Assembly (NCBI GenBank): GCA_937880795.1
Contig: CALGRQ010000506.1
Location: forward strand, 1-11,903
Reading direction: 5' to 3'
Source of the DNA: an uncultured Dyadobacter sp.
Lineage (GTDB): Bacteria; Bacteroidota; Bacteroidia; Cytophagales; Spirosomataceae
DNA length: 11,903 bases
Made by a program: the position numbers and the translations under genes. A model generated the notes under the pieces. It worked only from the letters and a program-made list of their open reading frames with translations, was not told the origin of the DNA and made no database searches. Shown one piece after another: positions 1 to 7,105 of this stretch (its first letter is position 1; each line of letters opens with the position of its first letter).

Positions 1-111
1 AAGCTTGGTCAATCGGAGATCCACAATACGGTCAAACTGTGCTGTTTCGGCCTCTGATAGTTGATTTGTCCTGACAATTTTGAAAGGACGGTCATCGAAG
101 AAAATAATCAT
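1..111 (-). CDS. 5' end of a leftward gene, possibly a NUDIX-family protein (partial)
   Basis: Reading leftward from an ATG at 111-109, the frame stays open for 37 codons to the window edge, so only the N-terminus is present. The product starts MIIFFDDRPFKIVR and continues with a charged, helical-looking stretch. No catalytic motif is visible. In many Bacteroidota a NUDIX-type hydrolase with a short 'IFFND/DRP'-like N-terminal strand sits beside pyrE, and pyrE lies 1.4 kb away here. That neighbourhood and the resemblance are the only grounds for the suggested identity, which is inference. It is divergent from the CNNM/CBS gene, with a 96-nt gap between the start codons that holds a good rightward promoter. 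It could equally be an unrelated hypothetical protein. Confidence 0.5.
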   Translation of the reverse strand, partial: MIIFFDDRPFKIVRTNQLSEAETAQFDRIVDLRLTKL

Positions 112-160
112 TTAGAAGGTATTATATGAAATCCACAGCAAAATTAAGTAAAGAGTTTAG

Positions 161-190
161 TTTAGACAGTGATTATTATTGATAAATTTG
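161..190 (+). promoter_or_regulatory. Bacteroidota-type promoter for the CNNM/CBS gene and pyrE
   Basis: TAAATTTG at 183-190 matches the Bacteroidota -7 consensus TAnnTTTG exactly. TTTA at 161-164, 18 nt upstream, is one base from the -33 element TTTG. The expected transcript start is near 197, which leaves only about 10 nt before the TTG start at 208. Match and spacing are seen; use as a promoter is inferred. Confidence 0.45.
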
Positions 191-207
191 TGGTACTATC
201 AAATTAA

Positions 208-1515
208 TTGTTCTTGGAACTTCTCATCATTTTACTTCTGGTGTTACTCAATGGTATCTTTTCCATGTCTGAGATAGCACTTGTATCCTCACGGAAATCG
301 CGGCTGGAAGCAGCTGCCCGCAACGGTGATTCCAGCGCTAAGGCTGCCCTTAATTTAGCAAATTCACCCAACCGATTTTTGTCAACCGTTCAAATTGGTA
401 TTACACTGATTGGCTTGCTAACGGGTATGTACAGCGGTGATAATATCACGGCTGACTTTAAGGCAATCATTGAAAAAATTGAATTTCTGAAACCTTATAG
501 CAATACGCTGGCTGTTGGTTCAGTTTTGGTATTCATTACGTATTTATCGCTCGTCTTGGGCGAGTTGGTGCCGAAGCGTGTAGGTATGGCCAATCCGGAA
601 GCAATTTCAAAATTTATGGCAACGCCAATGAATTTGCTTTCAAAAGTAACCGCACCTTTTATTGCATTGCTAAGTATATCCAGTGACGTAATTATTAAAA
701 TACTGAACATTAAACCCAGTGAAAATTCTGTCACTGAGGAAGAAATTAAAAGCTTAATTCAGGAGGGAACCTCTGGTGGTGTATTTGAAGAGATTGAACA
801 AGAAATTGTACATAATGTATTCCAACTGGGAGATAAAAAAGTAACTTCTTTAATGACTAACCGTCAGGAAATCACCTGGTTGGATATTGAAGATACGCCT
901 GAAGAGAATAAGGCGAAAATACTAGAATCCCGTCATTCTATATATCCTGTATGTCGTAATACTGTGGATGACGTCGTTGGTTTAATCTATGTAAAGGATC
1001 TTATAGCTGCCGATATCGAGGATCAGTTGGCCGATATGAACTCCATTATGCGTGAGCCTGTGTATTTGCCAGAGAGCAACAAGGCTTATCAGGCTTTGGA
1101 AAAATTTAAGGAGCAACGGGTTTATTTTGGAATTATAGTTGACGAATACGGTGGACTTCTTGGCGTCGTGACCATGCATGATATTATGGATGCATTGGTA
1201 GGAGATATCTCTGAAGACATTGAGGAATCGTCCGAAATTGTAAAACGTGAAGACGGATCCTTCTTGATAGACGCTCAACTGCCATTTGATGATTTTCTTC
1301 AGTATTTTGAAGTAAATATGTCGGAGCAAGACAGACGTGAACTTATAGGGTTTAATACGCTTGGAGGATTTGTGCTCCATATTCTGGAAAACATTCCAAA
1401 AGTGGGTGAGAAGTTCGATTGGAAGTACTTCCATTTTGAAGTAATGGACATGGACAGAAGCCGTATTGATAAATTACTGGTAACAAATAATAAAATAGAA
1501 GATAAGGACGAATAG
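208..1515 (+). CDS. CNNM/CBS/CorC-domain membrane protein (hemolysin-like, HlyC/CorC family)
   Basis: Inner-membrane protein of 435 residues in the family annotated as hemolysin-related or CorC/YfjD-type, linked to magnesium/cobalt transport or resistance; the precise substrate cannot be read from sequence. Domains in order: a CNNM (DUF21) membrane domain at residues 1-195 with hydrophobic segments near 3-24, 58-74, 98-120 and 137-165, and the family-typical LLNGIFSMSEIALVSSRKSR at 13-32; two CBS nucleotide-binding domains at about 208-270 and 278-335, the second with VDEYGGLLGVVT; and a C-terminal CorC_HlyC domain at about 343-430. Length and order are normal. The start is TTG at 208 because an in-frame TAA lies immediately before it; TTG at 214 is the only other close choice. 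The stop is followed after 1 nt by pyrE, so the two are probably co-transcribed and translationally coupled. It lacks the neighbours expected of the related gliding gene gldE, so no symbol is assigned. Confidence 0.93.
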   Translation: MFLELLIILLLVLLNGIFSMSEIALVSSRKSRLEAAARNGDSSAKAALNLANSPNRFLSTVQIGITLIGLLTGMYSGDNITADFKAIIEKIEFLKPYSNTLAVGSVLVFITYLSLVLGELVPKRVGMANPEAISKFMATPMNLLSKVTAPFIALLSISSDVIIKILNIKPSENSVTEEEIKSLIQEGTSGGVFEEIEQEIVHNVFQLGDKKVTSLMTNRQEITWLDIEDTPEENKAKILESRHSIYPVCRNTVDDVVGLIYVKDLIAADIEDQLADMNSIMREPVYLPESNKAYQALEKFKEQRVYFGIIVDEYGGLLGVVTMHDIMDALVGDISEDIEESSEIVKREDGSFLIDAQLPFDDFLQYFEVNMSEQDRRELIGFNTLGGFVLHILENIPKVGEKFDWKYFHFEVMDMDRSRIDKLLVTNNKIEDKDE

Positions 1516-1516
1516 G

Positions 1517-2158
1517 ATGTCAAACGATCAGAACACAAGTAAGCGTGTTGCAGAATTACTTCTGGAAGCACAAGCGATTAAGTTAAGCCCTGAAAAACCC
1601 TTTCAATGGAGCTCGGGATGGTTATCACCGATTTATTGTGACAACCGCGTAGCACTGTCTTATCCCGATACCCGCACATATATCAAGAAAGTCCTTGCTG
1701 ATCTCATTCGTGAAACATATCCGAATGTACAGGCGGTAGTAGGTGTTGCCACTGGCGGTATAGCTCAGGGAGCACTGGTTGCGGATCTTTTGGAGTTACC
1801 ATTTGCCTATGTGCGCCCCGAACCTAAAAAACATGGAATGGGCAATCAAATTGAAGGGAGACTTGAAGCAGGTCAATCGGTGATCATTATTGAGGATCTG
1901 ATCTCAACAGGTGGAAGTTCATTGAAGGTTGTAGACGTATTGCGTGCTGCAAATATCGAGGTGGCCGGAATGGTTGCCATTTTTACATATGGTTTCGCAG
2001 TTGCGGAGAAGAATTTCGCTGAAAAGGATGTAAAATTATCGACCATTTGTAATTATGGATCGCTTATAGAAACCGCGGTTGAACACGACTATGTTACTGC
2101 CGAGCAGGTAAACAGCCTAAGTGCATGGCGTCTTGCTCCTGATACCTGGGGTAAATGA
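1517..2158 (+). CDS. pyrE: Orotate phosphoribosyltransferase
   Basis: Cytosolic enzyme of 213 residues that joins orotate to PRPP to make orotidine 5'-monophosphate, the fifth step of de novo UMP synthesis. The type I phosphoribosyltransferase signature VIIIEDLISTGGSS is at residues 122-135, with the paired acidic residues followed by the TGG phosphate loop. The flexible catalytic loop RPEPKKHGMGNQIEG is at 100-114, and the substrate-side segment FQWSSGWLSPIYCDNR at 29-44 is typical of PyrE. Length is normal. The ATG at 1517 lies 1 nt after the stop of the CNNM/CBS gene, and a GGA-rich stretch before it may serve as a weak ribosome site. Transcription ends at the strong hairpin just after the stop codon. 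No other pyrimidine gene is adjacent, which is common in this phylum. Confidence 0.97.
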   Translation: MSNDQNTSKRVAELLLEAQAIKLSPEKPFQWSSGWLSPIYCDNRVALSYPDTRTYIKKVLADLIRETYPNVQAVVGVATGGIAQGALVADLLELPFAYVRPEPKKHGMGNQIEGRLEAGQSVIIIEDLISTGGSSLKVVDVLRAANIEVAGMVAIFTYGFAVAEKNFAEKDVKLSTICNYGSLIETAVEHDYVTAEQVNSLSAWRLAPDTWGK

Positions 2159-2167
2159 AATAGACAT

Positions 2168-2195
2168 AAAAAAGCCGGGTTCGCCCGGCTTTTTT
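2168..2195. terminator. Bidirectional intrinsic terminator between pyrE and the aldo/keto reductase gene
   Basis: A perfect 12-bp stem pairs 2168-2179 with 2184-2195. Its GCCGGG/CCCGGC core is flanked by six A on the left and six T on the right, around a TTCG tetraloop. Both strands therefore read as GC hairpin plus T-run. It lies 9 nt after the pyrE stop and 20 nt from the stop of the convergent reductase gene, so it can end both transcripts. Confidence 0.95.
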
Positions 2196-2215
2196 AATGC
2201 ATAAGTATTCGAAAA

Positions 2216-3244
2216 CTATTCTATACTTCTGTGGTTGGTCAGCTTTTCATATAATCCACCGAATGCTTCTTCTTTAATACCATCCGATTTCAAAAATTCG
2301 TGAGGGAAACCTAACTCAATTTTACTTACCTCATTAAGTCTGGCAAGCTGTTCTGCTGGAATTTCAAAATTAAGACAACCCAATGAATCAAGAAGTTGAC
2401 TTGCTTTTGATGCTCCAACAATCGGAATCATAACTTGCTGGCGTTGACGTGCCCAGTTTATAGCAACCTGGGCAGGCGTTGCACCAATTTCCTGGGCAAC
2501 ATTTACAACAACCTGAGCAATACTGCTACTGTACTCGTTTCTTCTTATACTATCTTCAGGCACACGTCCAGCTTCTTCCCGAAGGTATTTGCCCGTTAAA
2601 GCACCTCCACCAATGGTTCCCCACGGTGTAACTGCTAAATCTAAGGCTTTGGCCATGGGAATAAGATCCCGCTCCGGAGTGCGTTGTAGCAGGGAATATT
2701 CAAATTGAATGGCGGCAAATGCGTTCCATCCTCTAAAATCAGCAATGGTGTTAGCTTGTGACACCACCCAGGCTGGCGTATCCGATATTCCCACGTAATG
2801 AACCATCCCGCGTGACACCAGATCATCAAGTCCACGCATTACTTCTTCAACAGGCGTGGTGTTGTCCCACATATGTACCCAAAGCAGGTCTATATATTCG
2901 GTGTTGAGTCGCTTTAAACTTGCCTGTACCGACCGCATCATATTTTTGCGATGATTTCCGGCAAAGTTCAAATCGTCATTTCTATCTTTTAGCGTAAATT
3001 TTGTGGAAAGCACCCAATGGTCGCGATCGGCTTCAATGAATTCACCAATAAATTTTTCGGAAGAACCTTCCGTATAGCGATTGGCAGTATCTATGAAATT
3101 CCCTCCGGCATCGGCGTAGGTGTCAAAAATTTTAAAACTTTCGTGTTTATCAGCTCCCCAGCCCCAATCTGTCCCGAAGGTCATTGTCCCAAGGCATAGT
3201 TCTGATACTCGTAAACCTGATCGGCCCAATAATTGATAGCGCAT
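2216..3244 (-). CDS. Aldo/keto reductase, NADPH-dependent oxidoreductase
   Basis: Cytosolic (beta/alpha)8-barrel oxidoreductase of 342 residues; members reduce aldehydes or ketones with NADPH. The catalytic tetrad can be placed: D52 and Y57 in FIDTANRY, K82 in STKF, H124 in LLWVHMWD. Cofactor-side motifs are TPWGTIGGGALTGKY at 206-220 and IVGASKASQL at 275-284. The N-terminal MRYQLLGRSGLRVSELCLGT is typical of the family and supports the ATG at 3244. Length is normal. All four catalytic residues are present, so it should be active; the physiological substrate cannot be told from the sequence. It is monocistronic, convergent with pyrE and divergent from the PPK1-like gene. A protein with similar architecture could be a potassium-channel beta-subunit-like or YajO-like reductase, but general AKR is the safe call. 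Confidence 0.95.
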   Translation of the reverse strand: MRYQLLGRSGLRVSELCLGTMTFGTDWGWGADKHESFKIFDTYADAGGNFIDTANRYTEGSSEKFIGEFIEADRDHWVLSTKFTLKDRNDDLNFAGNHRKNMMRSVQASLKRLNTEYIDLLWVHMWDNTTPVEEVMRGLDDLVSRGMVHYVGISDTPAWVVSQANTIADFRGWNAFAAIQFEYSLLQRTPERDLIPMAKALDLAVTPWGTIGGGALTGKYLREEAGRVPEDSIRRNEYSSSIAQVVVNVAQEIGATPAQVAINWARQRQQVMIPIVGASKASQLLDSLGCLNFEIPAEQLARLNEVSKIELGFPHEFLKSDGIKEEAFGGLYEKLTNHRSIE

Positions 3245-3318
3245 AAATTATGGATTTTACTTGATCATGAACGTTTATTACAGTGTAAGATTATTGTAAG
3301 ACGTTACATTTAATGCTA

Positions 3319-3326
3319 CAAAGTTA
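3319..3326 (-). promoter_or_regulatory. Possible -7 element of the aldo/keto reductase promoter
   Basis: On the minus strand 3326-3319 reads TAACTTTG, an exact match to TAnnTTTG, about 75 nt before the reductase start codon. A TTTG lies only 13 nt upstream of it, short of the usual spacing of about 18-20 nt, so the -33 element is doubtful. Low confidence. Confidence 0.3.
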
Positions 3327-3388
3327 TACCCTTACCGGCCAAATGTCTTTATATTGTGCGAAAATTCTAATCTTTTTTGATTGCAAAA

Positions 3389-5500
3389 ATGATTGACGTT
3401 GCATATCCTTACTTTGATATAAATTTAAGCTGGCTGTCTAACAACTATAGATTGCTGTTAGAAGCGAATGATCCTAGCGTACCGTTACGGGAGCGCCTAC
3501 GATTTCTTGGCCTATATGCGTATCAAACCGAGGAGTTTTATAGAGTGCGCATTACCAACTTGTTAGCACTTGCTGAGGTTAGCGGGGATATTAGGTCGAA
3601 ACTAAATATTTTCCCTGACTCATTGCTAGAACATGTATATGAAACTCTGGAAAACCAGCTAAGTGAGTTTAATGAAATCTTGACAAGCAGTATACTGCCG
3701 GCTCTATCAGACTTTGGGGTTCATGTTTACTTTAATGAAAGGTTTTCAAGTGAGCATATACCTTTTATCCGAAACTTTTTCGTCAATAAACTTTTTAGGC
3801 ATTTACAGCCGATTTTTCTGGATGGGCGACGAAATTCAAAACTTGTTTTTTTCGAGACCCGACAATTGTATCTCGTCGTAAAACTGAGTCGTGCGGATAT
3901 AGGCAATGATGCTTTTTACGCCACGGTGAACGTTCCCTCTGAACCATATGGTAGATTTTTGGAACTACCCGATATAGATGGGAAGAAACATGTGGCGTTC
4001 ATGGAAGATGTTATCCGGGAAAATTTGTCATTGTTGTTTCCTGGTTATACGATTTTGGAAAGCTTTACTTTACGCGCGGAGCGGGATACAGAGCTGGTCA
4101 TCGAGGACGAATATCCGGTCCAAATATCTCAGAGAATCGTAAAACAGTTGGAGAAACGGAATTTTGTGCAACCTGCTCAATTCTTTTACCAAAAGGGAAT
4201 GCCTTCTGAAATGAGAAGTTACCTATTTAATAAAGTAGGTATACCTTTGAACGAATTTCATGAAAGGGGGCCATACTTGTATATGCAAGACTTGATTCGT
4301 TTTCCTGCGATCAATAAGAAACTAGATTATCCCTTTCAGAAGCCAATACAAAATACAGACTTTGAAGATGGTGTTTCGGTTTTCGAAACAATTCAACAGT
4401 CAGACCAGCTACTTCATTTGCCATATAGCTCGCATGAGCCCATTGCTCTTTTCTTTAATGAAGCAGCAACAGATCCTTTCGTGAAGGAAATACATGTTTC
4501 GTTATATAAGACGAGTCCCAATTCATTTATTCTCAATTCGTTGATCAGCGCTGCCAGAAATGGAAAGCGCGTGATTACTTATATCGAATTGAATAGCAAA
4601 CTCGATGTTCAGGAAAACTTGCATTGGTCGCGCAGTATGCGTGATGCAGGTGTGAAAATTGTGGTGAGTGAACCGGGCCTTAAAGTGCATGCTAAAATGG
4701 CTCTGGTGAAACGAAAAATGCAAAAGGGCTGGGAACGATATGCTTTTTTAAGCACAGGAGGATTTTACAAGCTTACCAGCCGGGACATTGTGGATCATGC
4801 CTTGTTAACCAGCCACCGGGAATTAACCAACGAGGTTGAGTTGCTCTTTGGCTATCTGTTTACCCAGGATGAACCCAAAAAGTATAAGTATCTTCCTTTC
4901 AATAATTTGATGGTTACGCAGTTTAACCTTCAGAAAAAGCTGATGGAACTTATAGACCGCGAGATTGCAAACTGCAATGCGGGGTTACGATCCTTTGTCA
5001 CTATTAAAGTGAATCAGTTACAAGATCATATTTTAATTGACAAACTTTATCAGGCTGGTCAGGCAGGCGTTCCGGTACATGTCATTGTAAGCGAAAGTTG
5101 TAGTTTAATATCTGGTCTTCCTTCTTTGAGCGATAACATTGTGGTGAGCCGCTACCTGGATCGTTATCAGGAAAATACGAGAATTTTTCAGTTTGGAAAC
5201 CGTGGTAATGACGAGATTTATCTTTCGTCGTGCGACTGGACCTATCGTAACCTGCATCGCCGAATTGACGTTTGTTTCCCCATTTTGAATGAAACTTTGA
5301 AGGGCCAAATCAGACAGGTGCTACGCAACTACTTTAATGATAACCAGAAAGCGGTACGGTTGGATTTATATCAAAATAACCTCAGGGTAGTGGACGATGC
5401 GCGTGCTAAGGTACGTGCACAAGAGGCCAACTATAAATTGGTAGAGCGTTTGGAGAAAAATCCGGTTGCTAAATCAGATTTAAAAAATATTATGCAATAA
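3389..5500 (+). CDS. PPK1-family (polyphosphate kinase) protein with a substituted active site
   Basis: A protein of 703 residues with the complete PPK1 layout: N-terminal domain (INLSWLSNNYRLLLEA at 11-26, VPLRERLRFL at 32-41), head domain (HIPFIRNFFVNKLF at 123-136), then two phospholipase-D-like C-terminal domains. Canonical PPK1 polymerises the ATP gamma-phosphate into polyphosphate. The phosphorylated histidine is kept (H434 in GLKVHAK), as is the basic residue R625 in RNLHRRID. By recalled alignment with E. coli PPK, equivalents of R375, R405, H454, Y468, R564 and H592 are K374, K404, F453, I467, S568 and N596, all at matching spacings. The usual GTGNFN motif reads STGGFY. The gene is uninterrupted and full length, so it is not a decaying relic; altered or lost kinase activity is inferred. 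Start: ATG at 3389 is preferred to the in-frame TTG at 3377. It appears monocistronic. No ppx or pap gene is nearby. The family is certain, the activity is not, so no symbol is given. Confidence 0.9.
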   Translation: MIDVAYPYFDINLSWLSNNYRLLLEANDPSVPLRERLRFLGLYAYQTEEFYRVRITNLLALAEVSGDIRSKLNIFPDSLLEHVYETLENQLSEFNEILTSSILPALSDFGVHVYFNERFSSEHIPFIRNFFVNKLFRHLQPIFLDGRRNSKLVFFETRQLYLVVKLSRADIGNDAFYATVNVPSEPYGRFLELPDIDGKKHVAFMEDVIRENLSLLFPGYTILESFTLRAERDTELVIEDEYPVQISQRIVKQLEKRNFVQPAQFFYQKGMPSEMRSYLFNKVGIPLNEFHERGPYLYMQDLIRFPAINKKLDYPFQKPIQNTDFEDGVSVFETIQQSDQLLHLPYSSHEPIALFFNEAATDPFVKEIHVSLYKTSPNSFILNSLISAARNGKRVITYIELNSKLDVQENLHWSRSMRDAGVKIVVSEPGLKVHAKMALVKRKMQKGWERYAFLSTGGFYKLTSRDIVDHALLTSHRELTNEVELLFGYLFTQDEPKKYKYLPFNNLMVTQFNLQKKLMELIDREIANCNAGLRSFVTIKVNQLQDHILIDKLYQAGQAGVPVHVIVSESCSLISGLPSLSDNIVVSRYLDRYQENTRIFQFGNRGNDEIYLSSCDWTYRNLHRRIDVCFPILNETLKGQIRQVLRNYFNDNQKAVRLDLYQNNLRVVDDARAKVRAQEANYKLVERLEKNPVAKSDLKNIMQ

Positions 5501-5529
5501 TTTTCTACGCAGTATTAAGAAAAAATAGC

Positions 5530-5553
5530 TGTGCGTTTAATCTCGCGCATTTT
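5530..5553 (+). terminator. Weak candidate terminator after the PPK1-like gene
   Basis: TGTGCG (5530-5535) can pair with CGCGCA (5544-5549), with one G-T wobble and an 8-nt loop, followed by TTTT at 5550-5553. It is 30 nt after the stop codon. The stem is short, so this is only a candidate; no better hairpin ends this gene before the tetR-type gene. Confidence 0.35.
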
Positions 5554-5578
5554 GAAACTCCTCCCATTTTTTAATCAG

Positions 5579-5608
5579 GTAGAAATTCTGTGGAGTCCGA
5601 ATTTCTAC
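5579..5608. promoter_or_regulatory. Perfect 10-bp inverted repeat, candidate operator of the TetR-type regulator
   Basis: GTAGAAATTC (5579-5588) and GAATTTCTAC (5599-5608) are perfect inverted copies separated by 10 nt. The half-site centres are 20 nt apart, about two helical turns, so two dimer subunits would face the same side. The right arm abuts the proposed -33 element (5609-5611) of the regulator's promoter, and the gene starts 75 nt further on. TetR-family proteins usually bind such palindromes and repress themselves. There is no T-run after it, which argues against a terminator. The operator role is inferred. Confidence 0.5.
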
Positions 5609-5639
5609 TTGAGCAGTAAGGTGTATATGTTTATATTTG
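5609..5639 (+). promoter_or_regulatory. Promoter of the TetR-type regulator
   Basis: TATATTTG at 5632-5639 matches the -7 consensus TAnnTTTG exactly, and TTG at 5609-5611 sits 20 nt upstream at the -33 position. The expected transcript start is near 5646, giving a leader of about 37 nt before the ATG at 5683. It directly adjoins the inverted repeat at 5579-5608. Confidence 0.5.
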
Positions 5640-5682
5640 AATGGTATAACTGGTTCTCAATAAATAAAATATCAACAGTAGT

Positions 5683-6276
5683 ATGGGAATTGTAGAGCGA
5701 CGGGAACGCCTAAAAATTCAGGTAAGGGCGGACATTATTAAAACGGCCAAGGAGATTGCAAGAGAGGATGGGTGGAGTGCTGTTTCTATTCGAAAGATTG
5801 CCGAAGTTATTGAGTATAGCCCTCCCATATTATACGAGTATTTTGAAAGCAAGGATAAACTATTGGAAGCCGTTCGAATCGAAGGTTTTGATTATTTACA
5901 GGCTGACTTTGTTAAAATAAAGGAACATTTCGGAAATTCAGAAAAGCAGCTTACCGAAGTGGCTCAGAGTATCTGGAACTTTGCAGTAGAAAATCCTGAG
6001 GTATTTCAGGTTATGTTCAATATTGAAGGAGCCTTTTGTGATTCTAAACGAGTGTATGCTCAAACGATGAATATTAAGGGTAATCCGGTATGGGAAATGA
6101 TAGCGCGCGTTCGACCCAAGGCGGCAGAGTTGGTTACCAAGGCTTACTACGAGTGGTGGTGCCTGACGTACGGATTTATTTCCATCACAATGACTACACA
6201 ACCGAAGTATGCCTTGGTACAGGCAGAATCGATTTATATGGATAGCGTAAGAAGATTTATAAAGAGCCTTCTGTAA
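5683..6276 (+). CDS. TetR/AcrR-family transcriptional regulator with a WHG-type C-terminal domain
   Basis: DNA-binding repressor of 197 residues. The TetR N-terminal helix-turn-helix covers about residues 16-62: TAKEIAREDGWSAVSIRKIA leads into the recognition helix and the signature SPPILYEYFESKDKLLEAV (46-64), close to the usual 'S...LY.YF..KE.L' pattern. The C-terminal ligand domain contains EWWCLTYGFISI (157-168), resembling the WHG-type TetR C-terminal domain. The ligand is unknown. Length is typical. The ATG at 5683 puts the helix-turn-helix at the normal distance from the N-terminus. No pump or enzyme gene follows in the same direction; the next gene is convergent cysE, whose 3' end overlaps this one by 20 bp. 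The likely targets are therefore itself, through the inverted repeat at 5579-5608, and genes elsewhere. Control of the PPK1-like gene or cysE is possible but unsupported. Confidence 0.93.
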   Translation: MGIVERRERLKIQVRADIIKTAKEIAREDGWSAVSIRKIAEVIEYSPPILYEYFESKDKLLEAVRIEGFDYLQADFVKIKEHFGNSEKQLTEVAQSIWNFAVENPEVFQVMFNIEGAFCDSKRVYAQTMNIKGNPVWEMIARVRPKAAELVTKAYYEWWCLTYGFISITMTTQPKYALVQAESIYMDSVRRFIKSLL

Positions 6277-7105
6277 CAGCCGGATTAATTTGTTGGCGAA
6301 CTTCCACTTTACTTTGGTGGTATACTTGCGAATGTGCAGGTACACTGCGTACAATCCAGGCATTACCACCAATAATGGAGTCGTGACCAATGACTGTTTC
6401 ACCACCTAAAATGGTTGCATTGGCATAAACAACTACGTTATCTTCAATCGTAGGGTGCCTTTTACGCGAGGCGAGCGACTTGGAAACATGAATTGCGCCA
6501 AGGGTTACACCTTGATATAGTTTGACGTTGTTGCCGATTTTTGTTGTTTCTCCGATCACCACACCCGTTCCGTGGTCTATAAAAAATGAATGCCCTATCA
6601 CTGCATTCGGGTGTATATCAATTCCAGTTTGGCTATGGGCAAACTCTGTTAGCATTCTTGGTAAAAGAGGTACGTTCAGTTCCGCCAGAATATGTGCAAC
6701 TCGGTAGGTTGCAATAGCCATAAATCCTGGGTACAAGGCAATTACTTCTTCAATCCCAACCGATGACGGGTCGTTGTCGGTAATTGCCTTCGCATCTGCC
6801 AATAACATCTCATAAATGACTGGGATTTCTGCAAAAACGCGATCGAGTGTTTCTTCTTTTCCTTCTATAAGCTGTGGCAGCAGAGGTTCAAACATACAGC
6901 TCAGCTTTTCTCGCAAATCTCCATATGCTTCTCTTACATCTTTTGGTTTGCTATTTTGCTGACAATCCTGACTGATCGGGAACAAAAAGTTGATCAGTTG
7001 CTGAATAAACTTACCAGACTCTTGTCTTGAAGGTAATTTATACCGGTAGGTTTTATTTTGCTTTTTAAGGCGTTCGAAAAATACTTCCTGGCTGTTGGTT
7101 GTCAT
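6257..7105 (-). CDS. cysE: Serine O-acetyltransferase
   Basis: Cytosolic enzyme of 282 residues that transfers acetyl from acetyl-CoA to L-serine, giving O-acetylserine, the committed step of cysteine synthesis. Numbering from the ATG: a helical N-terminal domain to about 150 contains the serine-side NDPSSVGIEEVIALYPGF (111-128, with D112); a left-handed beta-helix acetyltransferase domain follows, made of hexapeptide repeats (IGHSFF, IGETTK, IGNNVK, IGHDSI). The catalytic Asp-His pair lies in FIDHGTG (D177, H178) and the second histidine in KRHPTI (H217). The C-terminal tail lacks the long Gly/Asp-rich end of E. coli CysE and looks more like the EpsC type. The start is ATG at 7105; the codon just upstream, TTG at 7108, is less likely. 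It is monocistronic, and its 3' end overlaps the regulator gene tail to tail with no terminator between them. Confidence 0.95.
   Translation of the reverse strand: MTTNSQEVFFERLKKQNKTYRYKLPSRQESGKFIQQLINFLFPISQDCQQNSKPKDVREAYGDLREKLSCMFEPLLPQLIEGKEETLDRVFAEIPVIYEMLLADAKAITDNDPSSVGIEEVIALYPGFMAIATYRVAHILAELNVPLLPRMLTEFAHSQTGIDIHPNAVIGHSFFIDHGTGVVIGETTKIGNNVKLYQGVTLGAIHVSKSLASRKRHPTIEDNVVVYANATILGGETVIGHDSIIGGNAWIVRSVPAHSQVYHQSKVEVRQQINPAVTEGSL

Noticed and set aside
1..6. Window begins with a HindIII site (AAGCTT), hinting at a clone end
   Set aside because: A single six-base match at an edge can arise by chance and has no biological consequence; the other end shows nothing similar.
982..1434. 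Long open frame on the minus strand inside the CNNM/CBS gene
   Set aside because: It lies wholly opposite a well-supported conserved gene, has no recognisable domain and no start signal; it is a shadow of the real coding frame.
5599..5617. Sequence GAATTTCTAC resembles the 3' stem of Cas12a-type CRISPR repeats
   Set aside because: It occurs once as half of a simple inverted repeat; there is no second repeat copy, no spacer series and no cas gene.
5938..6405. 155-codon minus-strand frame across the end of the tetR-type gene and cysE
   Set aside because: It overlaps two recognised genes in other frames and has no motif of its own.
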